Shown: positions 8,225-17,493, counted from the stretch's first letter. The stretch: DNA of 64,000 bases from BA4 sp044376575 (GCA_044376575.1 JBILKR010000003.1:67205-131204); one strand, 5' to 3'. Notes: generated by a model not told the origin, from the sequence alone. A program made the numbers and translations.

Positions 8225-9508
8225 ATGCCATATTTATTTACCTCAGAATCCGTTTCGGAAGGACATCCAGACAAAGTAGCAGATCAGATCAGTGATGCGT
8301 TAATCGACAATTTTTTGGCATACGATCCACAAAGTAAAGTGGCTTGTGAAACCTTGGTTACAACAGGTCAGGTGGTTTTAGCCGGTGAAGTAAAATCAAA
8401 AAGTTACCTCGATGTGCAAGACATTGCACGCGAAGTAATCCGTAATATCGGATATACAAAAGCAGAATATATGTTCGAAGCGAACAGTTGTGGTATTCTT
8501 TCTGCCATTCATGAACAAAGCGCTGATATTAATCGCGGTGTTGATCGTGAAGTGAAGAAGATGAGTTTTGAAGCGAAGGCTGATGCTCAGGGTGCTGGTG
8601 ATCAGGGAATGATGTTTGGTTACGCAACACGTGAGACTGACAATTACATGCCCTTAGCTTTGGATCTTGCACACAAAATTTTACAGGAATTATCAAAAAC
8701 ACGTCGTGCAGGAAAAGAAATGAAATATCTTCGTCCCGATGCCAAGAGTCAGGTAACCATTGAATACAATGATCAGAATCAGCCTGTACGTATTGATACT
8801 ATAGTTGTTTCTACTCAACACGATGATTTTGATTCTGATAAAAAAATGCTTGATCAAATTCGTAAGGATGTCATCAATATCATTATACCTCGTGTAATGA
8901 AACAGTGCAAGCCATCGATTCAAAAATTGTTTAACAATAAAATCAGTTATCATATCAATCCAACCGGAAAGTTTGTGATTGGTGGTCCTCATGGAGATAC
9001 AGGTTTAACCGGAAGAAAGATTATTGTAGATACTTATGGTGGTAAAGGAGCTCACGGTGGTGGTGCTTTCTCAGGAAAAGACCCCAGCAAGGTTGACCGT
9101 TCAGCTGCTTATGCAACTCGTCACATAGCAAAAAACTTAGTGGCTGCAGGATTATGCGATGAAGTTTTGGTGCAGGTATCTTATGCCATTGGTGTAGCTA
9201 AGCCATGTGGTTTATATATTAATACTTATGGCACTTCTAAAGTGAAGATGACCGATGGTGAAATTGCTAAGAAAGTTGAAAAGATTTTCGATATGCGTCC
9301 TTATGCTATTGAACAACGTCTGAAACTTCGCAATCCGATTTATTCTGAAACTGCAGCTTACGGTCACATGGGAAGGAAGCCTGAAACTGTAACTAAAATT
9401 TTTAATAAAGGAAAAGCGAATGAGAAAAAGGTAAAAGTGGAATTATTTACCTGGGAAAAGACAGATTATGTTGATGCAGTGAAGAAAGCTTTTAGTTTGA
9501 AAAAGTAA
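8225..9508 (+). CDS. metK: S-adenosylmethionine synthetase
   Basis: Makes S-adenosylmethionine from methionine and ATP. It begins with the canonical FTSESVSEGHPDKVADQISDA, carries GAGDQGMMFGYA (ATP/methionine site), the GGPHGDTGLTGRKIIVDTYGG loop and GGGAFSGKDPSKVDRSAAY. The 427 residues are slightly longer than the ~384 of the E. coli enzyme; the extra length is in the middle and in a Lys-rich C-terminal insertion (FNKGKANEKKVKVELF), as I recall for other Bacteroidota. It is transcribed alone: a -7 box upstream and a strong terminator downstream. Confidence 0.98.
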   Translation: MPYLFTSESVSEGHPDKVADQISDALIDNFLAYDPQSKVACETLVTTGQVVLAGEVKSKSYLDVQDIAREVIRNIGYTKAEYMFEANSCGILSAIHEQSADINRGVDREVKKMSFEAKADAQGAGDQGMMFGYATRETDNYMPLALDLAHKILQELSKTRRAGKEMKYLRPDAKSQVTIEYNDQNQPVRIDTIVVSTQHDDFDSDKKMLDQIRKDVINIIIPRVMKQCKPSIQKLFNNKISYHINPTGKFVIGGPHGDTGLTGRKIIVDTYGGKGAHGGGAFSGKDPSKVDRSAAYATRHIAKNLVAAGLCDEVLVQVSYAIGVAKPCGLYINTYGTSKVKMTDGEIAKKVEKIFDMRPYAIEQRLKLRNPIYSETAAYGHMGRKPETVTKIFNKGKANEKKVKVELFTWEKTDYVDAVKKAFSLKK

Positions 9509-9529
9509 TACTCAAATTTTATATAAAAG

Positions 9530-9557
9530 AAAAGCGGGAAGTTTTCCCGCTTTTTTA
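9530..9557 (+). terminator. Rho-independent terminator of metK
   Basis: A perfect 10-bp stem (AAAGCGGGAA with TTCCCGCTTT), a 3-base loop and a T run follow metK by about 22 bp. The A run on the other flank could also let it act for leftward transcripts of the Kunitz-like gene. Confidence 0.9.
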
Positions 9558-9574
9558 TTTTAATGTTAACTCAA

Positions 9575-9835
9575 TTAATTACACTCACAAGCTTCACACT
9601 CCTGTTGAGTCGCAAATCCATATTCTCCGCAACCGCTGTAAGACTGTAAAGAACAATTTCCTGTATTTTTATTATAAAACCACCGTTCAAAATATGCTTG
9701 ACACATTTCGTTGGTAGGAGGTAATTCATTACATGTTGGGTTGTTCACTTCGCAGTTGCTATTGCATTGTGAAAATAAAAGACTTAGTCCAGCAATTAAA
9801 AAAAACTTTTTAAATTTTGAAAGTAGATTATTCAT
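9575..9835 (-). CDS. Small exported protein with a Kunitz/BPTI-like domain
   Basis: The protein has 86 residues from the chosen ATG. A basic N-terminus and hydrophobic stretch (KKFFLIAGLSLLFSQ) form a signal peptide, ending in FSQ just before a Cys, so it is either cut by signal peptidase I or is an atypical lipoprotein. The rest carries nine cysteines. Six fit a Kunitz fold: C-x9-C-x15-C-x7-C-x10-C-x2-C, with the hallmark ERWFYNKNTGNC and YSGC segments. The residue after the second Cys (the P1 position) is Gln, not Lys/Arg, so trypsin inhibition is doubtful. A frame extending 19 codons further up is rejected because the promoter lies inside it. Confidence 0.75.
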   Translation of the reverse strand: MNNLLSKFKKFFLIAGLSLLFSQCNSNCEVNNPTCNELPPTNEMCQAYFERWFYNKNTGNCSLQSYSGCGEYGFATQQECEACECN

Positions 9836-9861
9836 GATTTTAACTATAAATAGTTTAAACT

Positions 9862-9892
9862 CAAAAATATCAATTTTATTCATAATATTCAA
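9862..9892 (-). promoter_or_regulatory. Promoter of the Kunitz-like gene, within the reductase 3' end
   Basis: Read on the minus strand, TTG (complement of 9890-9892), a 20-bp spacer and TATTTTTG (complement of 9862-9869) match the -33/-7 consensus. The -7 box ends 26 bp before the ATG at 9835. The -33 part overlaps the last codons of the reductase gene, so the small gene can be transcribed independently. Confidence 0.6.
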
Positions 9893-10946
9893 GTACTACC
9901 ACTTTGCTTGTTGGGTGTGCTTGACAGGTAAGTACGTATCCTTTTTTAACTTCAGCATCTGTTAGAATATTATTTTCATCCATACGAACAGATCCTTCAA
10001 TTACCTTCGCCATACATGTAGAACAAATTCCAGCTTCACAAGAGAAAGGCGGATCTATACCTGCTTTAATTCCTGCATAAAGTATGGTGCTTTGATCTTT
10101 AATATGTAATTCATATTCTTTTCCACCAAGTTTTACCATCACTTTTGATCCTTCAAAATCAGGTGCTGGTGCAGTAACTTCTACAGTAGTATCATTACCG
10201 ACTGGTGCTGAAAAATATTCTATGTGTAAATTTACATCGTTTACTCCAAGTGATTGAACTGCTTTTTTTGCATTCTCCATCATGCCTCCCGGACCGCAAA
10301 TAAAATATTCTCTATTAGCTATTGAACTTTGATGTTGTTCAATAAACTGACGAATACTTTCTGCTGTTAGCATACCAGTATGTCCACTCCATCCGCTTTC
10401 CGACTGATCAATGGAATAAATGATATTTAAACGTTCAGCATATTGTTGTGCCATTGCATCGAGCTCATTTTTAAAAATAATAGAAGATGCATTTCTGTTG
10501 CCATATATTAATGTACACTTGCTTTGTGGCTCTGATTTTAAAACTGTTTTAATAATTGAAATAAGCGGTGTAATACCACTACCACCTCCCAATAAAAAAT
10601 AATGTTTCTGTTGTGATGCATTCATCTCCGTATAGAATCTCCCTTGTGGTGGCATCACTTCCACCATACTGCCTACCTGAAATTCATTGTTGATTTTATT
10701 CGACATTTTTCCACCATCTACTTTTTTCACAGTTACGGTATGCATGTTGTCAGTTACCGGGCAACTGGATAATGAGTATGCTCTGCGCACTTTTTCTCCG
10801 CTGATTTCAGCTTGTATGGTAAGGTATTGACCTTGCTTATAAGCAAAAATATCTTTCAGTTCAGCAGGTATTTCAAAGGAAATTGAAACCGCATCTGATG
10901 TTTCCTGTTTTCTAGCAGCTACAGGTAAAGTATAAAATCTTGACAT
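9876..10946 (-). CDS. PaaE-like flavin/2Fe-2S oxidoreductase
   Basis: NAD(P)H-dependent electron-transfer protein of 356 residues in three parts. An FAD-binding barrel with RRAYSLSSCP lies near residue 54-63. A nucleotide-binding domain has LLGGGSGITPLISII (~117-131) and CGPGGMMENAK. The C-terminal plant-type ferredoxin domain has cysteines in SCEAGICSTC and a later LTCQAHP. This layout matches the reductase of the phenylacetyl-CoA epoxidase and related Hcr/stearoyl-desaturase reductases. No paa genes are adjacent, so the partner oxygenase or desaturase is unknown. It is divergent from the gene at 11032. Confidence 0.88.
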   Translation of the reverse strand: MSRFYTLPVAARKQETSDAVSISFEIPAELKDIFAYKQGQYLTIQAEISGEKVRRAYSLSSCPVTDNMHTVTVKKVDGGKMSNKINNEFQVGSMVEVMPPQGRFYTEMNASQQKHYFLLGGGSGITPLISIIKTVLKSEPQSKCTLIYGNRNASSIIFKNELDAMAQQYAERLNIIYSIDQSESGWSGHTGMLTAESIRQFIEQHQSSIANREYFICGPGGMMENAKKAVQSLGVNDVNLHIEYFSAPVGNDTTVEVTAPAPDFEGSKVMVKLGGKEYELHIKDQSTILYAGIKAGIDPPFSCEAGICSTCMAKVIEGSVRMDENNILTDAEVKKGYVLTCQAHPTSKVVVLEYYE

Positions 10947-10972
10947 GTTTTAAAAATTATGGTCTAACTTTG
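10940..10972 (+). promoter_or_regulatory. Promoter of the NAD(P)-binding protein gene
   Basis: TTG at 10940-10942 and TAACTTTG at 10965-10972, 22 bp apart, fit the phylum's promoter pattern. The leader to the ATG at 11032 is about 55 nt. It carries an inverted repeat, ACCGAT at 10989-10994 with ATCGGT at 11005-11010, that could form a small hairpin or be a binding site. TACTTTTG also appears on the opposite strand (CAAAAGTA at about 11014-11021), which may serve the divergent reductase. Confidence 0.5.
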
Positions 10973-11031
10973 TAATAAACAATAACAAACCGATTGGGTT
11001 TACCATCGGTACACAAAAGTACATAAAATAC

Positions 11032-11733
11032 ATGAGTACTGAATCTAAAATAGCCATGGTGCTGGGAGCCACCGGATTAGTTGGAAAAGCCACTGTACAA
11101 CAACTGCTTGCTCATCCGGATTATCAAAAAGTCGTAGTAATTACCCGTCGTTCTTTAGGAATTTCTCATTCTAAATTGGATGAACACATCATAGATTTTA
11201 ATGCATTATCTGATTATTCTCCCTTATTTAATGTACAAGAAGTATATTGTTGTTTGGGTACAACTATTGGGAAAGCAGGTTCACAGAAAGAGTTTTACAG
11301 GGTCGATCATGACCTTGTTGTTCAATCTGCAAAGATTGCACAAATGTATGCACGAAAGTTTTTTCTGGTTTCATCTATAGGTGCGAATGCATGGAGTATG
11401 AATTTTTATTTAAAGGTAAAAGGAGAAACGGAGCGTGATGTATTGCAAACTACCCTTGAATCAATTTATATTCTTCGCCCTTCCATGCTATTGGGCGATC
11501 GTAAGGAAAACAGGATAGGAGAGCGAATTGGTAAAGTGCTGTTGAAAGTATTTACTCCTTTAATGTTTGGCGGATTAAGGAAATATAGAGGTATTCATGC
11601 CAATACAGTTGCTGAAGCCATGTTGATTCTTGCTAAAAAAGATCAAAAAGGAAAATATTATTTTGAAAATAATGACATACAAGACCTGGTTGATCAGCGG
11701 GTAAGATCCGGAGCAATGATTCCACAACTTTAA
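11032..11733 (+). CDS. NAD(P)-binding Rossmann-fold protein (HTATIP2/TIP30-like)
   Basis: Short-chain, atypical-SDR-like protein of 233 residues. The N-terminal nucleotide-binding loop is VLGATGLVGKATVQQLL (~10-26). CCLGTT near residue 75, the FFLVSSIGAN strand and NFYLKVKGETER (~123-134), which supplies the catalytic-like Tyr and Lys, resemble the oxidoreductase HTATIP2 group. ILRPSMLLG follows, as in that group. Substrate unknown. A promoter precedes it. The next gene's true ATG is 89 bp downstream. Confidence 0.85.
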   Translation: MSTESKIAMVLGATGLVGKATVQQLLAHPDYQKVVVITRRSLGISHSKLDEHIIDFNALSDYSPLFNVQEVYCCLGTTIGKAGSQKEFYRVDHDLVVQSAKIAQMYARKFFLVSSIGANAWSMNFYLKVKGETERDVLQTTLESIYILRPSMLLGDRKENRIGERIGKVLLKVFTPLMFGGLRKYRGIHANTVAEAMLILAKKDQKGKYYFENNDIQDLVDQRVRSGAMIPQL

Positions 11734-11822
11734 TTAATGTGAAAGAAAACCATTCTTCTTACAATTTTTATAAGTATTTGGAGTTTTTTTTATTTATTTA
11801 CCTAGGCGTTTATAATCATCGA

Positions 11823-12590
11823 ATGAGAATCTTTTTTATACTCTCCATTTTCTTTTTAACCAGCGTTGCAAATCAATTGCATGCTCAAACTAAATTGGTT
11901 CAAGTTTCGGGTTATGTTTATCAGAAAGATTCATCCAATACTATTCCTTTTGTAGATATTGTCAATAAAAAGAATAAGACCGGAACCATTTCAAACATGA
12001 CCGGTTATTTTTCATTTTTAATAGCAACTACTGATACAATTGAATTTACTGCTGTTGGATTTAAAAAATATCGTTTTTATTTACCCATCGGTTATGCTGA
12101 GCAAACTTTTAATACCATTGTATTTATGGAGAGTAGGGTGTATCAGTTGGATCAGGTGGATATCGGAATTTTTAATTATGAACGTTTCAAAAAAGATTTT
12201 GAAAGCATGAAAATTCCATCTGAAGAAAATGGAATTGTTGCCGGCGATCCTACATATTATAAAAGATATGTTGCACCAAAAGAAAACTTTGGATATACCA
12301 TCAAAGGTCCTTTTACAGCTCTGTATAATAAGTTTAACAAGCGGGCGAGAGAACTTGAAAAACTACAGGAAATCATTGAGAATGAAAATAAGGATGCAGT
12401 GGCAAGTATGAAATTAACCAAAGAATTAATTATACAGGTTACGGGCATAGATGAAAAAGAAATCGATCGGTTTGTTGGATACTGCAATATGGGAAGTGAG
12501 TTTGTGGCAAATTCAACAACTTACGATTTGATGGTTGCCATCGATCGTTGCTACAAAAATTATCAGCGCGATAAAAAGAACCTGAAATAA
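11823..12590 (+). CDS. Secreted protein with CarboxypepD_reg-like domain
   Basis: The 255-residue protein starts with a signal peptide (MRIFFILSIFFLTSVANQ, cut near HAQ). A beta-sandwich of the carboxypeptidase-regulatory-like type follows (~28-105: VSGYVYQKDSSNTIPFVDI ... GTISNMTGYFSFL ... IEFTAVGFKKYRF), the domain often placed before TonB receptors. No receptor follows here. The C-terminal part (~115-255) is mainly helical and charged, with FERFKKDFESMKIP-like segments, and is not recognised. The longer reading frame starting with GTG at 11739 would place 28 hydrophilic and hydrophobic residues before the signal peptide and is rejected. Confidence 0.75.
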   Translation: MRIFFILSIFFLTSVANQLHAQTKLVQVSGYVYQKDSSNTIPFVDIVNKKNKTGTISNMTGYFSFLIATTDTIEFTAVGFKKYRFYLPIGYAEQTFNTIVFMESRVYQLDQVDIGIFNYERFKKDFESMKIPSEENGIVAGDPTYYKRYVAPKENFGYTIKGPFTALYNKFNKRARELEKLQEIIENENKDAVASMKLTKELIIQVTGIDEKEIDRFVGYCNMGSEFVANSTTYDLMVAIDRCYKNYQRDKKNLK

Positions 12591-12592
12591 AA

Positions 12593-13690
12593 TTAAGGTT
12601 GCACCGGTGTAACAGGAACATTAACCCTTCTTTTCTTTTGTTTTAAAAATCCGTCAAGATTTACGTTAATCGTAAAATGATTGGGCGAATTGGTTAGAAA
12701 ATAATGTGCGCGTCCATAACTAATTGTAAAATGAGATATACGAATTCCAATTCCATAACTTAATCCAACAGCACCACCTGCTGCATCAATCATCATTTCT
12801 CCACTACGCTGAAAATTATAAGCCAGTCGTAAAAACAATCGTTTTTTGAATGGGGATAATTCCATTCCAATTGTAAAATGACGTAAAATATTAAACCCTA
12901 GTCCAAGTTGTGTATCAATACTATCACCTGTCAGTGGATCTTCTATGAATCGATTATTGGGATCAACATAACTTAAATCAGGTCGTTGAAGGTTGGTAGC
13001 AGTCAAAAAGAAACGCAACGGAACATGTTTAAAGGCCTGTGATACACCCAACTGTATTTCAAAAGGAATGGGTTCTCTGTTGGCTGATGTATATCCATCC
13101 ACCATGCCACCCATATTTTTTAGAACCAGTCCGGCTGTAAACAATTTATTTTTACTCACGTAACTTACTCCAAGATCCAAGGCCATACCGTATGAATTGT
13201 ATTCAGCATACTGAGAAAAAATATTTTTGAAATTGGCACCTACAAAAAGTAAAGAATCAAAAAAAGATCGTGAATACCCAATATAAAATGCAACATCATT
13301 TGCATTGAAACTTCCGGTAATATTTCCTACCTCATCCGTTCGGGTAAAATCACCATAGTTGAAGTATTGCACACCTGCCATGAATGATCCGACTTTATCC
13401 CAGGTCTTGGAGTACCCGGCAAATCCATAACCGATATTTGCAACATAATTATTGAAACTGAACTGAATCTGATTATTCATCCCTTTAGTATATACCGAAG
13501 GATTCTGAAGACCTAGACTAATATCGTTGTCAAACAGTGCCGGTGTGGCCCCTCCAAGAGATTCAATACGTGCGGAGTTGGGCATCTTTAAAAATGAATA
13601 GCTACTACTGCCTCCCAATTGTGAAAACAGCATCACTGGGAGTAATAAAAAAACAAACAAAATCAATAGCCTGTTTAATCGCATTTTCAA
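12593..13690 (-). CDS. porQ: Type IX secretion system protein PorQ
   Basis: Outer-membrane beta-barrel-like protein of 365 residues with a signal peptide (RLLILFVFLLLPVMLFSQ). The start of the mature protein (LGGSSSYSFLKMPNSARIESLGGATPALFD) and later VANIGYGFAGYSKTWDKVGSF and FNYGDFTRTDEVGN match the PorQ family, which shares the PorV/FadL-like fold. In Porphyromonas PorQ forms part of the complex that attaches cargo to the cell surface. It is the third gene in a leftward run purB - ABC exporter - porQ (30 bp after the exporter). The start could equally be the Met two codons later. Confidence 0.85.
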   Translation of the reverse strand: MKMRLNRLLILFVFLLLPVMLFSQLGGSSSYSFLKMPNSARIESLGGATPALFDNDISLGLQNPSVYTKGMNNQIQFSFNNYVANIGYGFAGYSKTWDKVGSFMAGVQYFNYGDFTRTDEVGNITGSFNANDVAFYIGYSRSFFDSLLFVGANFKNIFSQYAEYNSYGMALDLGVSYVSKNKLFTAGLVLKNMGGMVDGYTSANREPIPFEIQLGVSQAFKHVPLRFFLTATNLQRPDLSYVDPNNRFIEDPLTGDSIDTQLGLGFNILRHFTIGMELSPFKKRLFLRLAYNFQRSGEMMIDAAGGAVGLSYGIGIRISHFTISYGRAHYFLTNSPNHFTINVNLDGFLKQKKRRVNVPVTPVQP

Positions 13691-13720
13691 ATATAATTAA
13701 AAATAAGTGTTACCTATCAT

Positions 13721-15532
13721 TTACAAACTGCTCAGTTCTACCATTTTTGCGTACATACCCTGTTGCATAATCAATTCCAGATGCGTTCCTTTTTCTTTAA
13801 TTTCTCCGTTATCCAATACCACAATTAAATCAGCATGTTGTATAGTACTTAATCTGTGTGCAATGATAAGCACTGTTCGGTCTTTCATTAAATTCTGTAT
13901 GGCTTGCTGTACAATTTTTTCACTTTCAGGATCAAGTGCAGAAGTGGCTTCGTCAAGGATCAAAATTGGTGGATCCTTATATAGTGCACGGGCAATCGCA
14001 ATACGTTGTCGCTGACCACCGCTCAATTTTCCTCCCTGATCACCAATGTTACTTGCATATCCCATTTCCATAGTATCTACAAATTCATTTGCATAGGAAA
14101 GTTCAGCGGCCCATTTCATTTTTGATTCATTCGGTTGTTCATCTCCAAATGTGATATTGGCGGCAATAGTATCATTGAATAAAATAGGATGCTGAGAAAC
14201 AATTCCCATAATATTCCGGATATCTTGAAATGCCATTGATTTTACATTAATACCATCAATTAAAATTTCTCCTTCCTGTACATCATGGAAACGGGCTACA
14301 AGATCAGCAAGTGTTGATTTGCCTGAGCCCGAAGCACCCACAAGCGCTATGGTTTTTCCTTTAGGAATTGATAAATCAATGTTCTTCAATACCCAGTGAT
14401 CCTGATATTTAAAATGAACATTTTTAATTTCAATCTGATGTTCAAATGAACTTAAACGAATAGGAGAAGTTGTTTCTTTCAAGTTGTTTTCTGTATGTAA
14501 AATTTCTTCAATTCGCTCGATGGAGGCCAGTCCTTTTTGTAAATTATAATACGTAGCAGAGACCGCTTTCGCCGGTGAAATAATCTGGCTGAACATGGCA
14601 ATGTAAGTAATAAAAATTTCAGGATCCAGTTGCTCATTCAATACCAGATTCCCACCAAACCACATGATGATTGCGATAACAATACTTCCCAAAAATTCAC
14701 TCATTGGCGACGATAATGATCGTTTCCTGAAGATGCTGTTTCCAAGCATACTGAACTGATCATTCTGTTGATGAAATTTTTCTTTTAAACTTTTTTCTGC
14801 ATGGAATGCTTTTACTACTTTAATTCCTCCCAACGTCTCTTCAATAATGATCATCAGGTCGCTCAAAATTTTCTGACCACTAAACGATGCCCGTTTTAAA
14901 CTGCTTCCGATTCGACCTATTATAATCGCACTAACAGGAAGCAATATCATGGCAAACAAAGTAAGTTTTGGACTAAAAACAAACATCACAACCATGTAAG
15001 CAATAATAATGAGCGGGTCTCTCATTAATGAGATGACAGAATTCATGATACTCCATTCAACTTCAACTACATCAGCTGACATGCGGGTAAGGATGTCGCC
15101 TTTTTTCTGTTCAGAAAAATAAGAAAGAGGAAGGGACAGTATTTTATCATATATTTTTTTTCTTAAATCATAAATCACGCCGGTTCTCATCGGAGCCAGA
15201 ACATGTAAGGAGAAATAGACCGTTAAATTTTTCAGAAAAAAAAGAAAAATAATTCCAAAGCAAATCAAAGCCAGCATACTGAATTGATCAAAGCTTCCAG
15301 CAGCTTTACCCATATAATAATATAGTGTATTTAATACACCGTCAATCGTTAAAACAAATTCAGGTTCAAATTGAGGAGGCTCTATCCGATTGAATAATAT
15401 TTGTAAAAATGGAATAAATAGAGAAATTGAAAAAACACTCATTCCAATGGAAATTACCGTTAATACTGCAAATCCTGCAATATTTTTACGATAGGGTTTG
15501 AGGTATTGAAATAAGCGCTGAAAAGAATTCAT
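13721..15532 (-). CDS. MsbA-like ABC exporter (membrane and ATPase domains fused)
   Basis: Half-transporter of 603 residues that would act as a homodimer. Six transmembrane helices (~20-320) precede one nucleotide-binding domain with Walker A ALVGASGSGKST (~390), the signature LSGGQRQRIAIARAL and Walker B ILILDEATSALD. Likely cargo is lipid A-core or another lipid, but sequence alone does not fix this. It starts 2 bp after purB, so they are co-transcribed, and porQ follows. Confidence 0.9.
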   Translation of the reverse strand: MNSFQRLFQYLKPYRKNIAGFAVLTVISIGMSVFSISLFIPFLQILFNRIEPPQFEPEFVLTIDGVLNTLYYYMGKAAGSFDQFSMLALICFGIIFLFFLKNLTVYFSLHVLAPMRTGVIYDLRKKIYDKILSLPLSYFSEQKKGDILTRMSADVVEVEWSIMNSVISLMRDPLIIIAYMVVMFVFSPKLTLFAMILLPVSAIIIGRIGSSLKRASFSGQKILSDLMIIIEETLGGIKVVKAFHAEKSLKEKFHQQNDQFSMLGNSIFRKRSLSSPMSEFLGSIVIAIIMWFGGNLVLNEQLDPEIFITYIAMFSQIISPAKAVSATYYNLQKGLASIERIEEILHTENNLKETTSPIRLSSFEHQIEIKNVHFKYQDHWVLKNIDLSIPKGKTIALVGASGSGKSTLADLVARFHDVQEGEILIDGINVKSMAFQDIRNIMGIVSQHPILFNDTIAANITFGDEQPNESKMKWAAELSYANEFVDTMEMGYASNIGDQGGKLSGGQRQRIAIARALYKDPPILILDEATSALDPESEKIVQQAIQNLMKDRTVLIIAHRLSTIQHADLIVVLDNGEIKEKGTHLELIMQQGMYAKMVELSSL

Positions 15533-15534
15533 TA

Positions 15535-16890
15535 TTAAAATGTTTTTACACCCGTATAATTTTCAGGTGTCAGTGAAAGCAATTCCTGTTTAACGACATC
15601 AGATACATTTAATTGTAATATGAACTGCCTTATTCCTTCCATGGTAATTTCTTCGTTAGTACGTGTTAACTCTTTTAATTTTTCATATGGGTTTGGATAA
15701 TTCTCTCTGCGAAGAATAGTTTGTATGGCTTCTGCAAGAACTGCCGAATGTTTGTGTAAATCATTTCGAATTGCAGTTTCATTGATCAGTAATTTATTCA
15801 TGCCTTTCATTAATGATGTGTAAGCGATCAACGAGTGTGCAAGAGGAACGCCGATGTTACGTAATACCGTTGAATCTGTAAGGTCTCGCTGTAATCTTGA
15901 AATGGGGAGTTTTGCCGAAAAAAATTCAAGCATGGCATTAGCAATGGCTAAGTTCCCTTCCGCATTTTCAAAATCAATAGGATTCACTTTGTGGGGCATG
16001 GCAGATGATCCAACTTCATTTTGCTGAATTTTTTGTTTGAAGTATTCCATTGATATATAACTCCAAACATCTCTACTGAAATCAATAAGAATGGTATTCA
16101 TTCTTTTCAACCCATCGCACCATGCTGCAAGAAAATCATAATGTTCAATTTGTGTGGTGGTTCGGCTTCTATATAATCCTAATTGGTTATTTACAAAATA
16201 ATCTCCAAATTCAATCCAGTTAATTTCAGGAAAAGCAACATGGTGAGCATTATAATTGCCTGTGGCGCCTCCAAATTTTGCGGCATAAGGAACAGCGTTT
16301 AACAATTCAAATTGTTTTGATAATCGTTCAAAAAAAACAAAAATTTCTTTTCCAAGTCGGGTAGGAGAGGCCGGTTGACCATGTGTACGCGCAAGCATTG
16401 AAACTTCTTTCCACTCTTCTGCCATTACTCTGATTTTATTCATCACTTGCTGAAGCGATGGATATAATTCATATTCATTTGCATGTTTGAGCGATAGCGG
16501 AATGGCGGTATTATTAATGTCCTGTGATGTTAACCCAAAGTGAATGTATTCTTTATAATCTTTAAGACCGAGCTCATCAAATTTTTTCTTGATAAAATAT
16601 TCTACAGCCTTTACATCATGGTTGGTAGTTTTTTCAATTTCCTTTATTGCAGTTGCATCTTCAAGTGTAAAATCCAGATAAACTTTTTGAAGTGAAGGTA
16701 TTATTGATTTATCAAATCCTTCTAATGATGGAATTGAAATGTTTGTTAAGGCTATAAAATATTCTATTTCTACCCAAACCCGATAACGAATCAAAGCAAA
16801 TTCAGAAAAATAATTCGATAAGGGCTCGGTGGTTTTAAAATACCTGCCATCAATGGGAGATATGGCAGTTAATTCATTCAGATTTTTCAT
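15535..16890 (-). CDS. purB: Adenylosuccinate lyase
   Basis: Removes fumarate from SAICAR and adenylosuccinate in purine synthesis. The 451-residue all-helical enzyme starts with LTAISPIDGRYFKTTEPLSNYFSEFALI, has the HFGLTSQDINNTAIPL segment, the catalytic TRTHGQPASPT-like ARTHGQPASPTRLGKE and the superfamily signature GSSAMPHKVNPI. It is the first gene of the purB - ABC exporter - porQ run, spaced 2 bp from the next. The 189 bp upstream to the divergent gene at 17080 show no clear -7 match for purB. Confidence 0.97.
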   Translation of the reverse strand: MKNLNELTAISPIDGRYFKTTEPLSNYFSEFALIRYRVWVEIEYFIALTNISIPSLEGFDKSIIPSLQKVYLDFTLEDATAIKEIEKTTNHDVKAVEYFIKKKFDELGLKDYKEYIHFGLTSQDINNTAIPLSLKHANEYELYPSLQQVMNKIRVMAEEWKEVSMLARTHGQPASPTRLGKEIFVFFERLSKQFELLNAVPYAAKFGGATGNYNAHHVAFPEINWIEFGDYFVNNQLGLYRSRTTTQIEHYDFLAAWCDGLKRMNTILIDFSRDVWSYISMEYFKQKIQQNEVGSSAMPHKVNPIDFENAEGNLAIANAMLEFFSAKLPISRLQRDLTDSTVLRNIGVPLAHSLIAYTSLMKGMNKLLINETAIRNDLHKHSAVLAEAIQTILRRENYPNPYEKLKELTRTNEEITMEGIRQFILQLNVSDVVKQELLSLTPENYTGVKTF

Positions 16891-17079
16891 AAGACGATTT
16901 CAAAAGCCGAAGATACAAAATATTGCACTTCTTTAAATTTATTATAGTATTGAAATTCAGAACATTTAAGTCTATACATATTTTTTGTTTTTATAGAAAA
17001 ATTTATAATTTTATCCAACGTGATGCAACTTATTATAAGTTCATTACATTTAACTGTTAAAGATTTAAAAAAAATTGAT

Positions 17080-17493
17080 ATGAAATATATTCTTGCATCT
17101 TTAGTAATCTTGTTTTTACATACAGGGTTATTGGCTCAACAGGTAGATCCTGCCGTATTTGGAATGAGTCAGGATAAAATCAATAAGTTCTTACCATATT
17201 TTCGTTTTCAGCATGGCGATGCGGTTCTCAATGAAATGAAAGCGAATGAACCGGCAAAGTATTATTTTGAATTATGGGTATTATCAGAGTCTTTTTCAGT
17301 AATGCGTAATCATTTTACACAGGGTATTCAATTGGATGAATCCATTATAGATATCAGAAGATTTAATGAACAGCGATTAAATGATAATGAGGCAATAGTT
17401 GTGTTGGATGGATTCAAAGATGTACTGAAATTAAAGTCGTTGATTGATGTCAACGCAAAAAAAATAGAAATTGAAAATTATTTTAATAAATAA
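17080..17493 (+). CDS. Small exported protein of unknown function
   Basis: The 137-residue protein has a clear signal peptide (MKYILASLVILFLHTGLLAQ) followed by a mature domain that I do not recognise. It is mixed helix/strand and charged, with FRFQHGDAVLNEMKANEP and a closing NAKKIEIENYFNK. The frame is open 20 codons further up, but that stretch is not signal-like, so the ATG at 17080 is preferred. The type B cargo gene starts 12 bp downstream, so the two are probably co-transcribed; a shared role in the surface is a guess. Confidence 0.7.
   Translation: MKYILASLVILFLHTGLLAQQVDPAVFGMSQDKINKFLPYFRFQHGDAVLNEMKANEPAKYYFELWVLSESFSVMRNHFTQGIQLDESIIDIRRFNEQRLNDNEAIVVLDGFKDVLKLKSLIDVNAKKIEIENYFNK

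Noticed and set aside
12229..12411. 60-residue open frame inside the CarboxypepD_reg-like gene
   Set aside because: Out-of-frame shadow with no supporting features.
16891..17079. Small RNA or extra gene between purB and the exported-protein gene
   Set aside because: 189 bp of AT-rich sequence; no tRNA-like fold, terminator or sensible frame is visible.
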